12,208 nucleotides of DNA, from the NCBI GenBank assembly GCA_022822125.1, contig JAJECF010000032.1:1-12208 (forward strand). Direction: 5' to 3'. Made by a program: the position numbers and the translations under genes. This stretch comes from Alphaproteobacteria bacterium. GTDB lineage: Bacteria; Pseudomonadota; Alphaproteobacteria; Bin95. The stretch's first letter is position 1; the number at the start of each line of letters is the position of its first letter. Below the pieces are notes generated by a model, which saw only the letters and a program-made list of their open reading frames with translations, ran no database searches and had not been told where the DNA came from. Positions 8,194 through 12,208 of the stretch are shown here, piece after piece.

Positions 8194-8280
8194 GGCTCGG
8201 AAGCGGTCCTCGGTTTCCGCGCGGGGGCCCGGGTCGGGCGCCTGGCGCGGCTCTGAATCCTGGAGATGTAAGGGAGTTCG

Positions 8281-8325
8281 ACGGCGGTAGGGCTACACCC
8301 GCCGGGCAGCCGTTCAGGCCCGGCG
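8281..8325 (-). promoter_or_regulatory. Alternative hairpins of a putative leuA attenuator
   Basis: In the transcript, an 8-bp perfect stem forms between 8318-8325 and 8300-8307 around a 10-nt loop that contains the leader peptide stop codon. A second stem forms between 8299-8304 and 8282-8287 (CGGCGG/CCGCCG), with ACGGC/GCCGT (8281-8285/8309-8313) as an alternative pairing. The two stems share 8300-8304, so they exclude each other. A ribosome stalled on the Leu codons leaves the first stem free. A ribosome at the stop codon covers its 5' arm and lets the second stem form. This is the logic of attenuation, but the second stem is not followed by a U-run, so how it would stop expression is open. 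Confidence 0.55.
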
Positions 8326-8370
8326 AGCGCCGATAAGGCCGAGAAGCAGAATGCCGCCGCGTTCGAACAT
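8314..8370 (-). CDS. Leucine-rich leader peptide upstream of leuA
   Basis: The 18-codon frame reads MFERGGILLLGLIGARRA and contains four Leu and two Ile codons in seven positions (ILLLGLI). Two of the four Leu codons are CTT, which is uncommon in this GC-rich sequence, as expected for a codon-stalling sensor. The ATG begins 8 nt after the -10 hexamer of the predicted promoter, so the mRNA would start at or within a base or two of the ATG. The leader would then be translated leaderless, as is established for trpL in Sinorhizobium meliloti. Its stop codon falls in the loop of the first attenuator hairpin. leuA begins 120 nt downstream. Peptide, promoter and hairpins support each other, which raises confidence despite the small size. 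Confidence 0.75.
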   Translation of the reverse strand: MFERGGILLLGLIGARRA

Positions 8371-8377
8371 GGCCCGG

Positions 8378-8407
8378 CTTATAGGCGAGCCCCGCCCGGC
8401 CTGTCAA
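8378..8407 (-). promoter_or_regulatory. Sigma-70-type promoter for the leuA leader
   Basis: Reading leftward, TTGACA (8402-8407) is followed after 18 nt by TATAAG (8378-8383). This is a full -35 match and a five-of-six -10 match in very GC-rich DNA. The start of transcription should fall near 8371, immediately before the leader ATG at 8368-8370. Confidence 0.78.
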
Positions 8408-8408
8408 C

Positions 8409-8424
8409 GGCCCGGAGCCGGGCC
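8409..8424. repeat. Perfect GC palindrome just upstream of the leuA promoter
   Basis: GGCCCGG and CCGGGCC flank a 2-nt centre, one base upstream of the -35 box in leftward reading. It could stop leftward transcription coming from the cassette array, although there is no T-run, or it could be a protein site. The symmetry is seen; the role is unknown. Confidence 0.45.
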
Positions 8425-8437
8425 CCTCCACGGGAAC

Positions 8438-8453
8438 GTCATGGAATGTCATG
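8438..8453. repeat. GTCATG pair, leuA-proximal cluster
   Basis: Two GTCATG hexamers (8438-8443, 8448-8453) are separated by GAAT, a 10-bp period. It is the fourth and shortest cluster of this motif in the region. On the leftward strand it reads HDIP-stop in one frame and MTFHD in another, joined by an ATGA overlap. Confidence 0.7.
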
Positions 8454-8532
8454 AGGCGCATCCTTCGGCCGCCCGGCGCAACGATCGGGGCTCCGGACCG
8501 GGGCGGCGATCGCGGGCGCCCTCCGGCGGCAT

Positions 8533-8559
8533 GTCATGGAATGTCATGTTTTCGTGATG
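8533..8559. repeat. GTCATG cluster of unit A
   Basis: GTCATG at 8533-8538 and 8543-8548, then the variant GTGATG at 8554-8559, give periods of 10 and 11 bp, one helical turn each. On the leftward strand it forms the end of the 19-codon frame described separately. Confidence 0.7.
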
Positions 8560-8593
8560 GGGCCGGTCTCCGCCCCGGTCGTTTGCAGGGCAT
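8534..8593 (-). CDS. Putative 19-aa peptide in repeat unit A
   Basis: A strong Shine-Dalgarno, AAGGAGG (8599-8605), lies exactly 5 nt before ATG and opens the frame MPCKRPGRRPAPSRKHDIP. The same AAGGAGG-N5-ATG arrangement occurs in unit B and before the 158-aa gene. Between units A and B the 12 shared codons differ at only two bases (CCC/CCT, GGG/GGA), both synonymous in this frame. A longer overlapping frame through the same bases (8544-8753) shows amino-acid changes instead. That favours this frame, but two differences are thin evidence. The peptide is cationic with one Cys and matches nothing I recognise. Confidence 0.35.
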   Translation of the reverse strand: MPCKRPGRRPAPSRKHDIP

Positions 8594-8748
8594 CGCAACC
8601 TCCTTGCCGGTCCATGGCCCCCGCACGCCCCGTTGCCGGAGGAGCGCGGCCCGCCCGCGCATAATGCGCGCCCGCTCGCTCGCGCGCGCCCGCGTGCGCG
8701 GGGCGACGAACCTCCCCCGGCGGCGGGGCCGTCCTCTCCGCGGCGGAT

Positions 8749-8774
8749 GTCATGATGTGTCATGTTTCGTCATG
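8749..8774. repeat. GTCATG cluster of unit B
   Basis: Three exact GTCATG hexamers (8749-8754, 8759-8764, 8769-8774) have a strict 10-bp period with variable linkers ATGT and TTTC. Confidence 0.75.
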
Positions 8775-8808
8775 GGGCCGGTCTCCGTCCCGGTCGTTTG
8801 CAAGGCAT
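8770..8808 (-). CDS. Putative 12-aa peptide in repeat unit B
   Basis: AAGGAGG (8814-8820), 5 nt before ATG, opens MPCKRPGRRPAP, identical to the first 12 residues of the unit A peptide. It then stops because TCA of unit A is TGA here. The stop overlaps the GTCATG cluster. It may be a real small peptide, or a leftover start region of a cassette whose gene has been lost. Confidence 0.3.
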   Translation of the reverse strand: MPCKRPGRRPAP

Positions 8809-8942
8809 CGCGGCCTCCTTGCCGGTCCGCGGTCCCGGACGCCCGGTTGCCGGAGGGGCGTCCCTCGCCCACGCATAATGCGCGCCCGCCCGCGCACGCG
8901 CGTCCGCGCGCGCGAAGCGGCGGGCGGGACTCCTGCCGAAGT

Positions 8943-8979
8943 GTCATGGAATGTCATGATGTGTCATGGTTTCGTCATG
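8943..8979. repeat. GTCATG cluster of the third cassette, four copies
   Basis: GTCATG at 8943-8948, 8953-8958, 8963-8968 and 8974-8979 gives periods of 10, 10 and 11 bp. It is the largest cluster and overlaps the last codons and the stop of the 158-aa gene. Confidence 0.78.
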
Positions 8980-9420
8980 GAGGCCCGCCGCGGCGCCTTG
9001 CTCCTCCCCGCCGTTGCCGTCTCCGCCTCCGCCGGCCTGTGCGGCCAGGGCTTTCTTCTGCCTCTTTTCCCGCCTCCTCCTCTTCCTCCTGCGGGCCTCG
9101 CGGCGGTCCTGCCGTTCGACCCAGGCGTAGAACTCGGGCGTGTCCTGTCTGCCGGTCCAGACCGCGCCGAGGTAATGGAGTTCGTCCCGTTCGGGTTCCG
9201 GCAGGTGCCTGGCGCTCCGGTCGAGCCGGGCGAGGAGCTGTCCGAGATGGGCGAGGCGGGCGCGGCCGGCGCGGTGGTATTCGGCGCGGGCGCGGTCGTC
9301 CGCGGACGGCGGTTCGGCGTTTATGTCCTCCGCACAGGCTTCGGCGAGGGCTTCGGCGGCGGGGGCGAGGCGTTCCAGCGGCATCGCCGCCAGTCGGGGA
9401 CAGGGGTCGGTTTCGGTCAT
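8944..9420 (-). CDS. Unrecognised 158-aa protein with a strongly basic segment
   Basis: I do not recognise this protein. The start at 9420 is chosen because AAGGAGG (9426-9432) stands 5 nt upstream; a longer frame to 9495 lacks such support. Residues 1-75 are Ala/Leu/Arg-rich and probably helical. Residues ~76-105 (HLPEPERDELHYLGAVW ... TPEFYAWVERQD) look like a compact conserved core with aromatic residues. Residues ~106-123 are almost entirely Arg, Lys and Glu, and the tail is Gly/Gln-rich and ends THHDIP. There is no signal peptide or membrane segment. The basic helix suggests nucleic-acid or ribosome binding, but this is only composition. The last codons are built from the GTCATG repeat cluster, and its position matches that of the short peptides in repeat units A and B. 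A long rightward frame covers the same DNA but has low-complexity content and no good ribosome site. Confidence 0.62.
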   Translation of the reverse strand: MTETDPCPRLAAMPLERLAPAAEALAEACAEDINAEPPSADDRARAEYHRAGRARLAHLGQLLARLDRSARHLPEPERDELHYLGAVWTGRQDTPEFYAWVERQDRREARRRKRRRREKRQKKALAAQAGGGGDGNGGEEQGAAAGLHDETMTHHDIP

Positions 9421-9425
9421 CCATG

Positions 9426-9556
9426 CCTCCTTCGGGGCAAAGGGCGGGACGGGGTGTCCCTGTTTCGCGCGTAATGCGTGCGCGGCCGTGCGCATGTCGC
9501 GGCGGCGCGGTTTGCGCGCCTGACCGCTCGCGCGCCCGTGCGCGCGGCAGCGGGTC
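9426..9556 (-). promoter_or_regulatory. Leader region of the 158-aa gene, third cassette copy
   Basis: In leftward reading this holds C/G-alternating DNA (about 9524-9547), a degenerate copy of the dyad (CGCGTAATGCG, 9468-9478), then AAGGAGG 34 nt later. Units A and B have the same order with 51 nt between dyad and AAGGAGG. A 65-codon frame (9417-9614) runs through it and overlaps the gene start as ATGA, but it has a poor ribosome site and is not called a gene. Confidence 0.4.
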
Positions 9557-9634
9557 GGGCAGAGGGCGCAGCTTTCCCGTCCGCTTGCGCCGGGGGTTTG
9601 CGGCCCCCGGCCATGGCCTTCTGCAGAAAAGCGG

Positions 9635-9656
9635 AAAAGCGGCCCCGGGGAGCCGC
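9635..9656 (-). terminator. Leftward hairpin followed by T-run
   Basis: On the leftward strand GCGGCTCC and GGGGCCGC (9639-9656) form a stem of about eight pairs with one G-T pair, followed directly by TTTT (9635-9638) and a second TTTT a few bases on. It would stop transcripts entering from the mutS side. A weak leftward promoter (TTGATT 9690-9695, 15 nt, TAGAAT 9669-9674) lies just upstream, so it might instead act as an attenuating stem for the 158-aa gene. Confidence 0.5.
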
Positions 9657-9769
9657 CTCTCTGTGCCTATTCTACACCATTTCTCTGAAAATCAAGCCCA
9701 TACGGGAACAAAAATGACAATATCGGGTAACTTTCTCACAACCCGTTGAACAGGCGGTGCAATCTCATG

Positions 9770-9830
9770 CCGGCGGCCTCGATTCGGGCATGACGGGAAG
9801 AAGACATGAGTTCCAAATCGAGGCCGCCGG
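9770..9830. repeat. 15-bp perfect inverted repeat
   Basis: CCGGCGGCCTCGATT (9770-9784) and AATCGAGGCCGCCGG (9816-9830) are exact inverted copies around 31 nt. The right arm begins one base beyond the stop codon of the mutS-tail remnant, so in leftward reading it looks like the post-gene hairpin that came with that tail. A second short pair, CTCATG (9764-9769) and CATGAG (9805-9810), crosses it and would allow a pseudoknot. No T-run follows. Confidence 0.7.
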
Positions 9831-9831
9831 A

Positions 9832-9897
9832 TTACGTTATCAATCGCTTCAGTTCGTAGAGCCGCGCCAGCGCTTCCCCCCGGGCTGAGGATGTCGG
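9832..9897 (-). pseudogene. Diverged, frameshifted remnant of a mutS 3' end
   Basis: After removal of one base from the run of G in leftward reading (C run at 9876-9881), the frame gives [24 protein letters not shown]. The intact mutS in this window ends [20 protein letters not shown]. Over 9845-9897 versus 10704-10755 about 42 of 53 aligned positions agree, and most codon differences are in third positions. It therefore came from a functional mutS of another lineage or an old duplicate, not from a recent copying error. Orientation is the same as mutS, so the two form direct repeats about 860 bp apart. Homology stops sharply at 9897. Confidence 0.78.
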
Positions 9898-9985
9898 CTA
9901 TTCCCCGATATTCGAGAACCCGGAGGCCTTCTGCGGCTACCTCCTGCCCGTCCTCGACAGCATCCTGGCGCTTCCGTCCGGATAA
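9890..9985 (+). pseudogene. C-terminal end of an unrecognised rightward frame, fused to the mutS remnant
   Basis: From the edge of the mutS remnant an open frame runs rightward for 31 codons (from DVGYSPIFENPEAF to LDSILALPSG) and ends in TAA at 9983-9985. Its composition looks like a genuine protein end, with aromatic and hydrophobic residues well mixed. There is no start codon, because the upstream part is the mutS tail in the opposite sense. It is probably a gene end left at a recombination junction, though chance cannot be excluded at this length. Confidence 0.35.
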
Positions 9986-10020
9986 GCTCTGTTCCGCGAG
10001 GCGAACCTCTCTTGACCTAC

Positions 10021-10067
10021 CTCTGCAGCAGATTGAATGCTGTTAATTTGGCGTAGCGGCTGCAGAG
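10021..10067. repeat. 9-bp inverted repeat with PstI-like cores
   Basis: CTCTGCAGC (10021-10029) and GCTGCAGAG (10059-10067) are exact inverted copies around 29 nt. It lies in the 223 bases (9986-10208) without a gene that otherwise hold the CTTAATG array. The function is unknown. Confidence 0.45.
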
Positions 10068-10085
10068 CGATGAACCTGTCAATTC

Positions 10086-10215
10086 CTTAATGGATGCGGA
10101 GTTGCTGACGAGTTACCGAATTCTTAATGATTGACTAGTTGCTTAATGATTTTCGAAATCCTTAAGGACAGAAAATCAGCTTAATGGTTTTTTATAGCTT
10201 AAAGAAATATGTTGA
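10086..10215. repeat. CTTAATG array with ~19-bp period
   Basis: CTTAATG occurs exactly at 10086, 10123, 10142 and 10180, with one- or two-base variants at 10161 (CTTAAGG) and 10198 (CTTAAAG). The steps are 37, 19, 19, 19 and 18 bp; the 37-bp step leaves room for a decayed unit near 10105. Around the first units a 38-bp repeat (10081 versus 10119) shares AATTC, TTAATG and AGTTGCT at matching places. The DNA is AT-rich, unlike the rest of the window. The array ends on the -35 box of the promoter of the 132-aa gene, so the simplest role is an operator array; an iteron-like replication or partition site is the alternative. Confidence 0.7.
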
Positions 10216-10241
10216 CGATCAGAGTATGTGCTCTACATAAA
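10212..10241 (+). promoter_or_regulatory. Promoter of the 132-aa gene
   Basis: TTGACG (10212-10217) and CATAAA (10236-10241) are 18 nt apart. The start of transcription would fall near 10248, after the upstream ATG at 10209 and about 30 nt before the preferred start at 10278. The last unit of the CTTAATG array overlaps the -35 box. Confidence 0.5.
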
Positions 10242-10277
10242 ATGAATCGGCAACTGAACGCAGAAGGGAATATCGCC

Positions 10278-10676
10278 ATGAATGATGATATATTCAATGA
10301 TCCTAAATGGGTCGAATCCGCTTTGAATGAGTGGTGTGCCAAGCAGGAGATAGCGGAAAGACGGAGAGGGCATTTTATCGTCGAAGATTTGAAGTCCGTT
10401 CTCTGGCCTCACGGTGAAAGAGGGCTTGATATATCGGAGGTACTCAAGAGATTGAAGAGATTACGAACGGAGGAAGGGTTGCCGATTGCAGATAAGTTCG
10501 ACGCAGGGGTACGGAGCGCCTACAACCAGCATTGCGTTGGCTATGCCGCGTTCGAAAAACGGGGATTACCGCCTTCCAAGGCGCCATTCTATTCGCCGAG
10601 AGGCAAGGGGAGCGGCATATGGGCAATCAATCCCCGGTACGAGGGATGGCAAATGGGGAAAGAGTTGGGCCTTTGA
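10278..10676 (+). CDS. Unrecognised 132-aa protein, possible winged-helix DNA-binding
   Basis: I do not recognise this family. The start at 10278 is preferred over the ATG at 10209 because AAGGGA lies 8 nt upstream and the predicted promoter fires between the two. Residues 30-70 (HFIVEDLKSVLW ... SEVLKRLKRLRTEEGLPI) predict two to three helices resembling a helix-turn-helix or winged helix. Residues 76-119 contain AYNQHC, then FYSPRGKGSGIWAINP, a Gly/Trp-containing beta-like segment typical of small conserved domains. There is no signal peptide or membrane helix. Codon use is much less GC-rich than the neighbours, which marks it as recently acquired. It is preceded by the 19-bp repeat array and converges on mutS with only 14 nt between stop codons. 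A transcriptional regulator acting on its own upstream array, or a restriction/defence-type accessory protein, are possibilities; neither is shown. Confidence 0.75.
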   Translation: MNDDIFNDPKWVESALNEWCAKQEIAERRRGHFIVEDLKSVLWPHGERGLDISEVLKRLKRLRTEEGLPIADKFDAGVRSAYNQHCVGYAAFEKRGLPPSKAPFYSPRGKGSGIWAINPRYEGWQMGKELGL

Positions 10677-10690
10677 AGTGAAGCGGCCGT

Positions 10691-12208
10691 TCAGCCCAGA
10701 AGCCGTTTCAGTTCGTACAGCCGTTCCAGCGCCTCCCTCGGGCTCAGCGCGTCGGGGTCAAGGGCGGCGAGCGCCTTCTCGGCTTCGGACGGCTCCGGGG
10801 CGGCTTCCGGGCTGCGGGCGGCGGCGAAGAGCGGCAGGTCCTCGGCGAGCCGCGCGATGGCGCCGCCCTGCTCGCCGGTCTCCAGCAGGCGCAGCACCTC
10901 CTCCGCCCGCTCGACGACGGCGCGCGGCAGGCCCGCAAGGCGCGCCACATGGATGCCGTAGGACCGGTCCGCCGCGCCCGGCGCGACCTCGTGCAGGAAC
11001 ACCACGGAGCCCTGCCATTCCTTGACCCGCATGGTGCGGAGCGCGAGGCGCTCCAGCTTGCCGGCGAGCAGGGTCAACTCGTGGTAATGCGTCGCGAACA
11101 GCGCCCGGCAGCGGCAGGCCTCGTGAAGCTGCTCCACCACCGCCCAGGCGATGGAGAGGCCGTCGAAGGTCGCCGTGCCGCGCCCGATCTCGTCGAGGAT
11201 CACCAGCGAGCGTTCGCTCGCCCGGTTCAGGATCGCCGCCGTCTCGACCATCTCGACCATGAAGGTGGACCGCCCGCGCGCGAGGTCGTCCGACGCCCCG
11301 ACGCGGCTGAACAGCCGGTCCACCGCCCCGATATGCGCGCGGTCGGCCGGCACGAAGCTGCCCATCTGGGCCAGGATGGCGATGAGCGCGTTCTGGCGCA
11401 GGAAGGTGCTCTTGCCGGCCATGTTCGGGCCGGTCACGAGCCAGAGCCGCCGCTCGGGCGAGAGGTCGCAGCCATTCGCGACGAAGGGCTCGTCCAGCGC
11501 CGCCTCGACGACCGGGTGGCGGCCGCCCTCGATCCCGAAGGCGAGGCTGTCATCCACCAGCGGGCGGCTCCAGTTGCATTCGACGGCGAGCGCCGCCAGC
11601 CCGGAGGCGGCGTCGAGCAGGGCGAGCGCGGCGGCAGCCGCCGCGATCTCGCCGCCCCGTTCCAGCACGTCGGCCGCGAGGCGCTCGAATATGGCGAGCT
11701 CGGCCGCGAGCGCCTGTTCGGCCGCGCCCGCGATCTGCGCTTCCAGCCTGCCGAGCTCGACCGTGGTGAAGCGCATGGAGTTGGCCATGGTCTGGCGGTG
11801 GATGAAGGCGTCGTCGGCCATGAGGCGCTCCGAGGCGGCCTGCGTCACCTCGACGAAATATCCCAGGATGTTGTTGTGGCGGATCTTGAGCGAGGCCGCG
11901 CCCGTCTCCGCCGCATAGCGCGCCTGCAGCCCGGCCACCGTCTTGCGGCTGTCGTCGCGGAGCGTGCGCAGCCGGTCGAGCCCGCCGTCATGGCCGGCGG
12001 CCACGAACCCGCCGTCGCGCGCGGCGAGCGGCAGGTCGGGACCGAGCGCCGCCGCCAGCGCCGCCGCCGTCTGCTCATGGCCCCGGAGCGCGGCGCAGGC
12101 CTCCGCCACAAGCGGCGGCGGAGCGTCGAACAGGTCCGCGATCTCGCCCGCGAGCGCAAGCGCGTCGCGAATGGCCGCGAGGTCGCGCGGGCCGCCGCGC
12201 CCGAGCCC
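10691..12208 (-). CDS. mutS: DNA mismatch repair ATPase MutS (partial at window edge)
   Basis: About 505 C-terminal residues are visible; the frame is open to the window edge, so the mismatch-recognition and connector domains (roughly the first 370-380 residues of a typical MutS) lie outside. The visible part starts in the lever region ([13 protein letters not shown]) and includes the clamp. The ATPase domain follows, with Walker [10 protein letters not shown] (visible residues ~260-268), the STFMVEM signature, Walker [11 protein letters not shown] (~335-344) and the ATHYHEL switch. [14 protein letters not shown] is the helix-turn-helix dimer segment. MutS finds mismatches as a dimer and recruits MutL. 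An internal GTG at 12109 is not the start. The last residues ([18 protein letters not shown]) are duplicated in diverged form at 9832-9897, and the region between is an AT-rich insertion, so this 3' end may have been re-formed by an integrating element. Confidence 0.97.
   Translation of the reverse strand, partial: GLGRGGPRDLAAIRDALALAGEIADLFDAPPPLVAEACAALRGHEQTAAALAAALGPDLPLAARDGGFVAAGHDGGLDRLRTLRDDSRKTVAGLQARYAAETGAASLKIRHNNILGYFVEVTQAASERLMADDAFIHRQTMANSMRFTTVELGRLEAQIAGAAEQALAAELAIFERLAADVLERGGEIAAAAAALALLDAASGLAALAVECNWSRPLVDDSLAFGIEGGRHPVVEAALDEPFVANGCDLSPERRLWLVTGPNMAGKSTFLRQNALIAILAQMGSFVPADRAHIGAVDRLFSRVGASDDLARGRSTFMVEMVETAAILNRASERSLVILDEIGRGTATFDGLSIAWAVVEQLHEACRCRALFATHYHELTLLAGKLERLALRTMRVKEWQGSVVFLHEVAPGAADRSYGIHVARLAGLPRAVVERAEEVLRLLETGEQGGAIARLAEDLPLFAAARSPEAAPEPSEAEKALAALDPDALSPREALERLYELKRLLG

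Larger units (their letters stand above)
8533..8942. repeat. Two ~215-bp tandem repeat units (A and B)
   Basis: Unit A begins at 8533 and unit B at 8749; corresponding blocks are offset by 214-216 bp. Both contain, left to right on +, a GTCATG cluster, GGGGCCGGTCTCCG, GGTCGTTTGCA, CCTCCTTGCCGGTCC, GTTGCCGGAGG, CGCATAATGCG (a perfect dyad around one base, 8658-8668 and 8872-8882) and a run of alternating C/G that could adopt left-handed DNA. Identity is patchy between blocks, so these are old duplicates under uneven constraint. A third, more distant copy of the same layout lies around the 158-aa gene. Confidence 0.8.

Noticed and set aside
6469..8256. A 595-codon open frame on the + strand
   Set aside because: It is the antisense shadow of leuA and shows no recognisable motif.
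8144..8454. A leftward frame starting MTFHDVPVEGPG that runs into leuA
   Set aside because: It passes through the leuA promoter and the leader peptide in another frame. Promoter, leader and leuA explain the sequence better.
8443..8979. A CRISPR array
   Set aside because: The repeats are hexamers at 10-11 bp steps in clusters, with no 24-37 bp repeats or unique spacers and no cas genes.
9417..9614. A 65-codon leftward frame just before the 158-aa gene, with ATGA overlap
   Set aside because: The AAGG-like sequence is only 2 nt from its ATG and the product is Ala/Arg-rich low complexity. It is kept only as a possible leader, not called.
8451..9749. A 432-codon rightward frame across the repeat array
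   Set aside because: It is Arg/Gly/Pro-rich, has no good ribosome site, and crosses several repeats with no common product. The leftward 158-aa frame has AAGGAGG-N5-ATG and a better composition.
10012..10041. A possible promoter (TTGACC followed by AATGCT)
   Set aside because: The -10 match is too poor, and a better pair exists at 10212-10241.
12107..12109. GTG as the mutS start codon
   Set aside because: The 33 codons before it to the window edge read [13 protein letters not shown], a conserved MutS lever segment, so the gene continues outside the window.

Overview
The window looks like GC-rich alphaproteobacterial chromosome. Evidence for this is the very high third-position GC, a LeuA of the long (type 2) class, an M48 lipoprotein with an antigen-like C-terminal tail, and a leucine leader peptide that appears to start at or next to the transcription start. 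No tRNA, rRNA, CRISPR array or intact insertion sequence was found.

Positions 1-5866 hold a compact leftward four-gene unit, read from 5866 down to 230: a zinc-less quinone oxidoreductase, an M48 metalloprotease lipoprotein (TTG start, 2-nt gap), a large FAD plus iron-sulfur 2-hydroxyacid dehydrogenase of YdiJ type (37-nt overlap), and a glutathione S-transferase-like protein (4-nt ATGA overlap). It is followed by a gene-free stretch (1-229) with two hairpins and a TA/GA microsatellite. A SpoU/TrmH-type RNA methyltransferase (5905-6432, +) diverges from the unit across only 38 nt and converges on leuA (6508-8193, -).

Upstream of leuA there is a well-formed control region: a TTGACA/TATAAG promoter, an 18-residue peptide containing ILLLGLI, and two mutually exclusive hairpins placed as ribosome-mediated attenuation requires. 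Beyond it (8430-9560) lies a repetitive accessory stretch. It contains two ~215-bp tandem units and a third related cassette. Each cassette carries, in leftward reading, a CGCATTATGCG-like dyad, AAGGAGG-N5-ATG, a small reading frame, and a cluster of GTCATG hexamers spaced 10-11 bp apart. The third cassette holds an unrecognised 158-aa gene.

From about 9770 to 10690 there is a small, partly AT-rich insertion beside mutS. It is bounded by a diverged second copy of the mutS 3' end (9832-9897) and the real mutS 3' end (10704-10755). It holds the end of a rightward reading frame, a CTTAATG array with ~19-bp period, a promoter, and an unrecognised 132-aa gene. The leftward mutS (10691 to the window edge) lacks its N-terminal part only because the window ends. 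The best candidates for something undescribed are the cassette array and the mutS-tail insertion with its 19-bp array; the leuA leader is the best supported regulatory finding.
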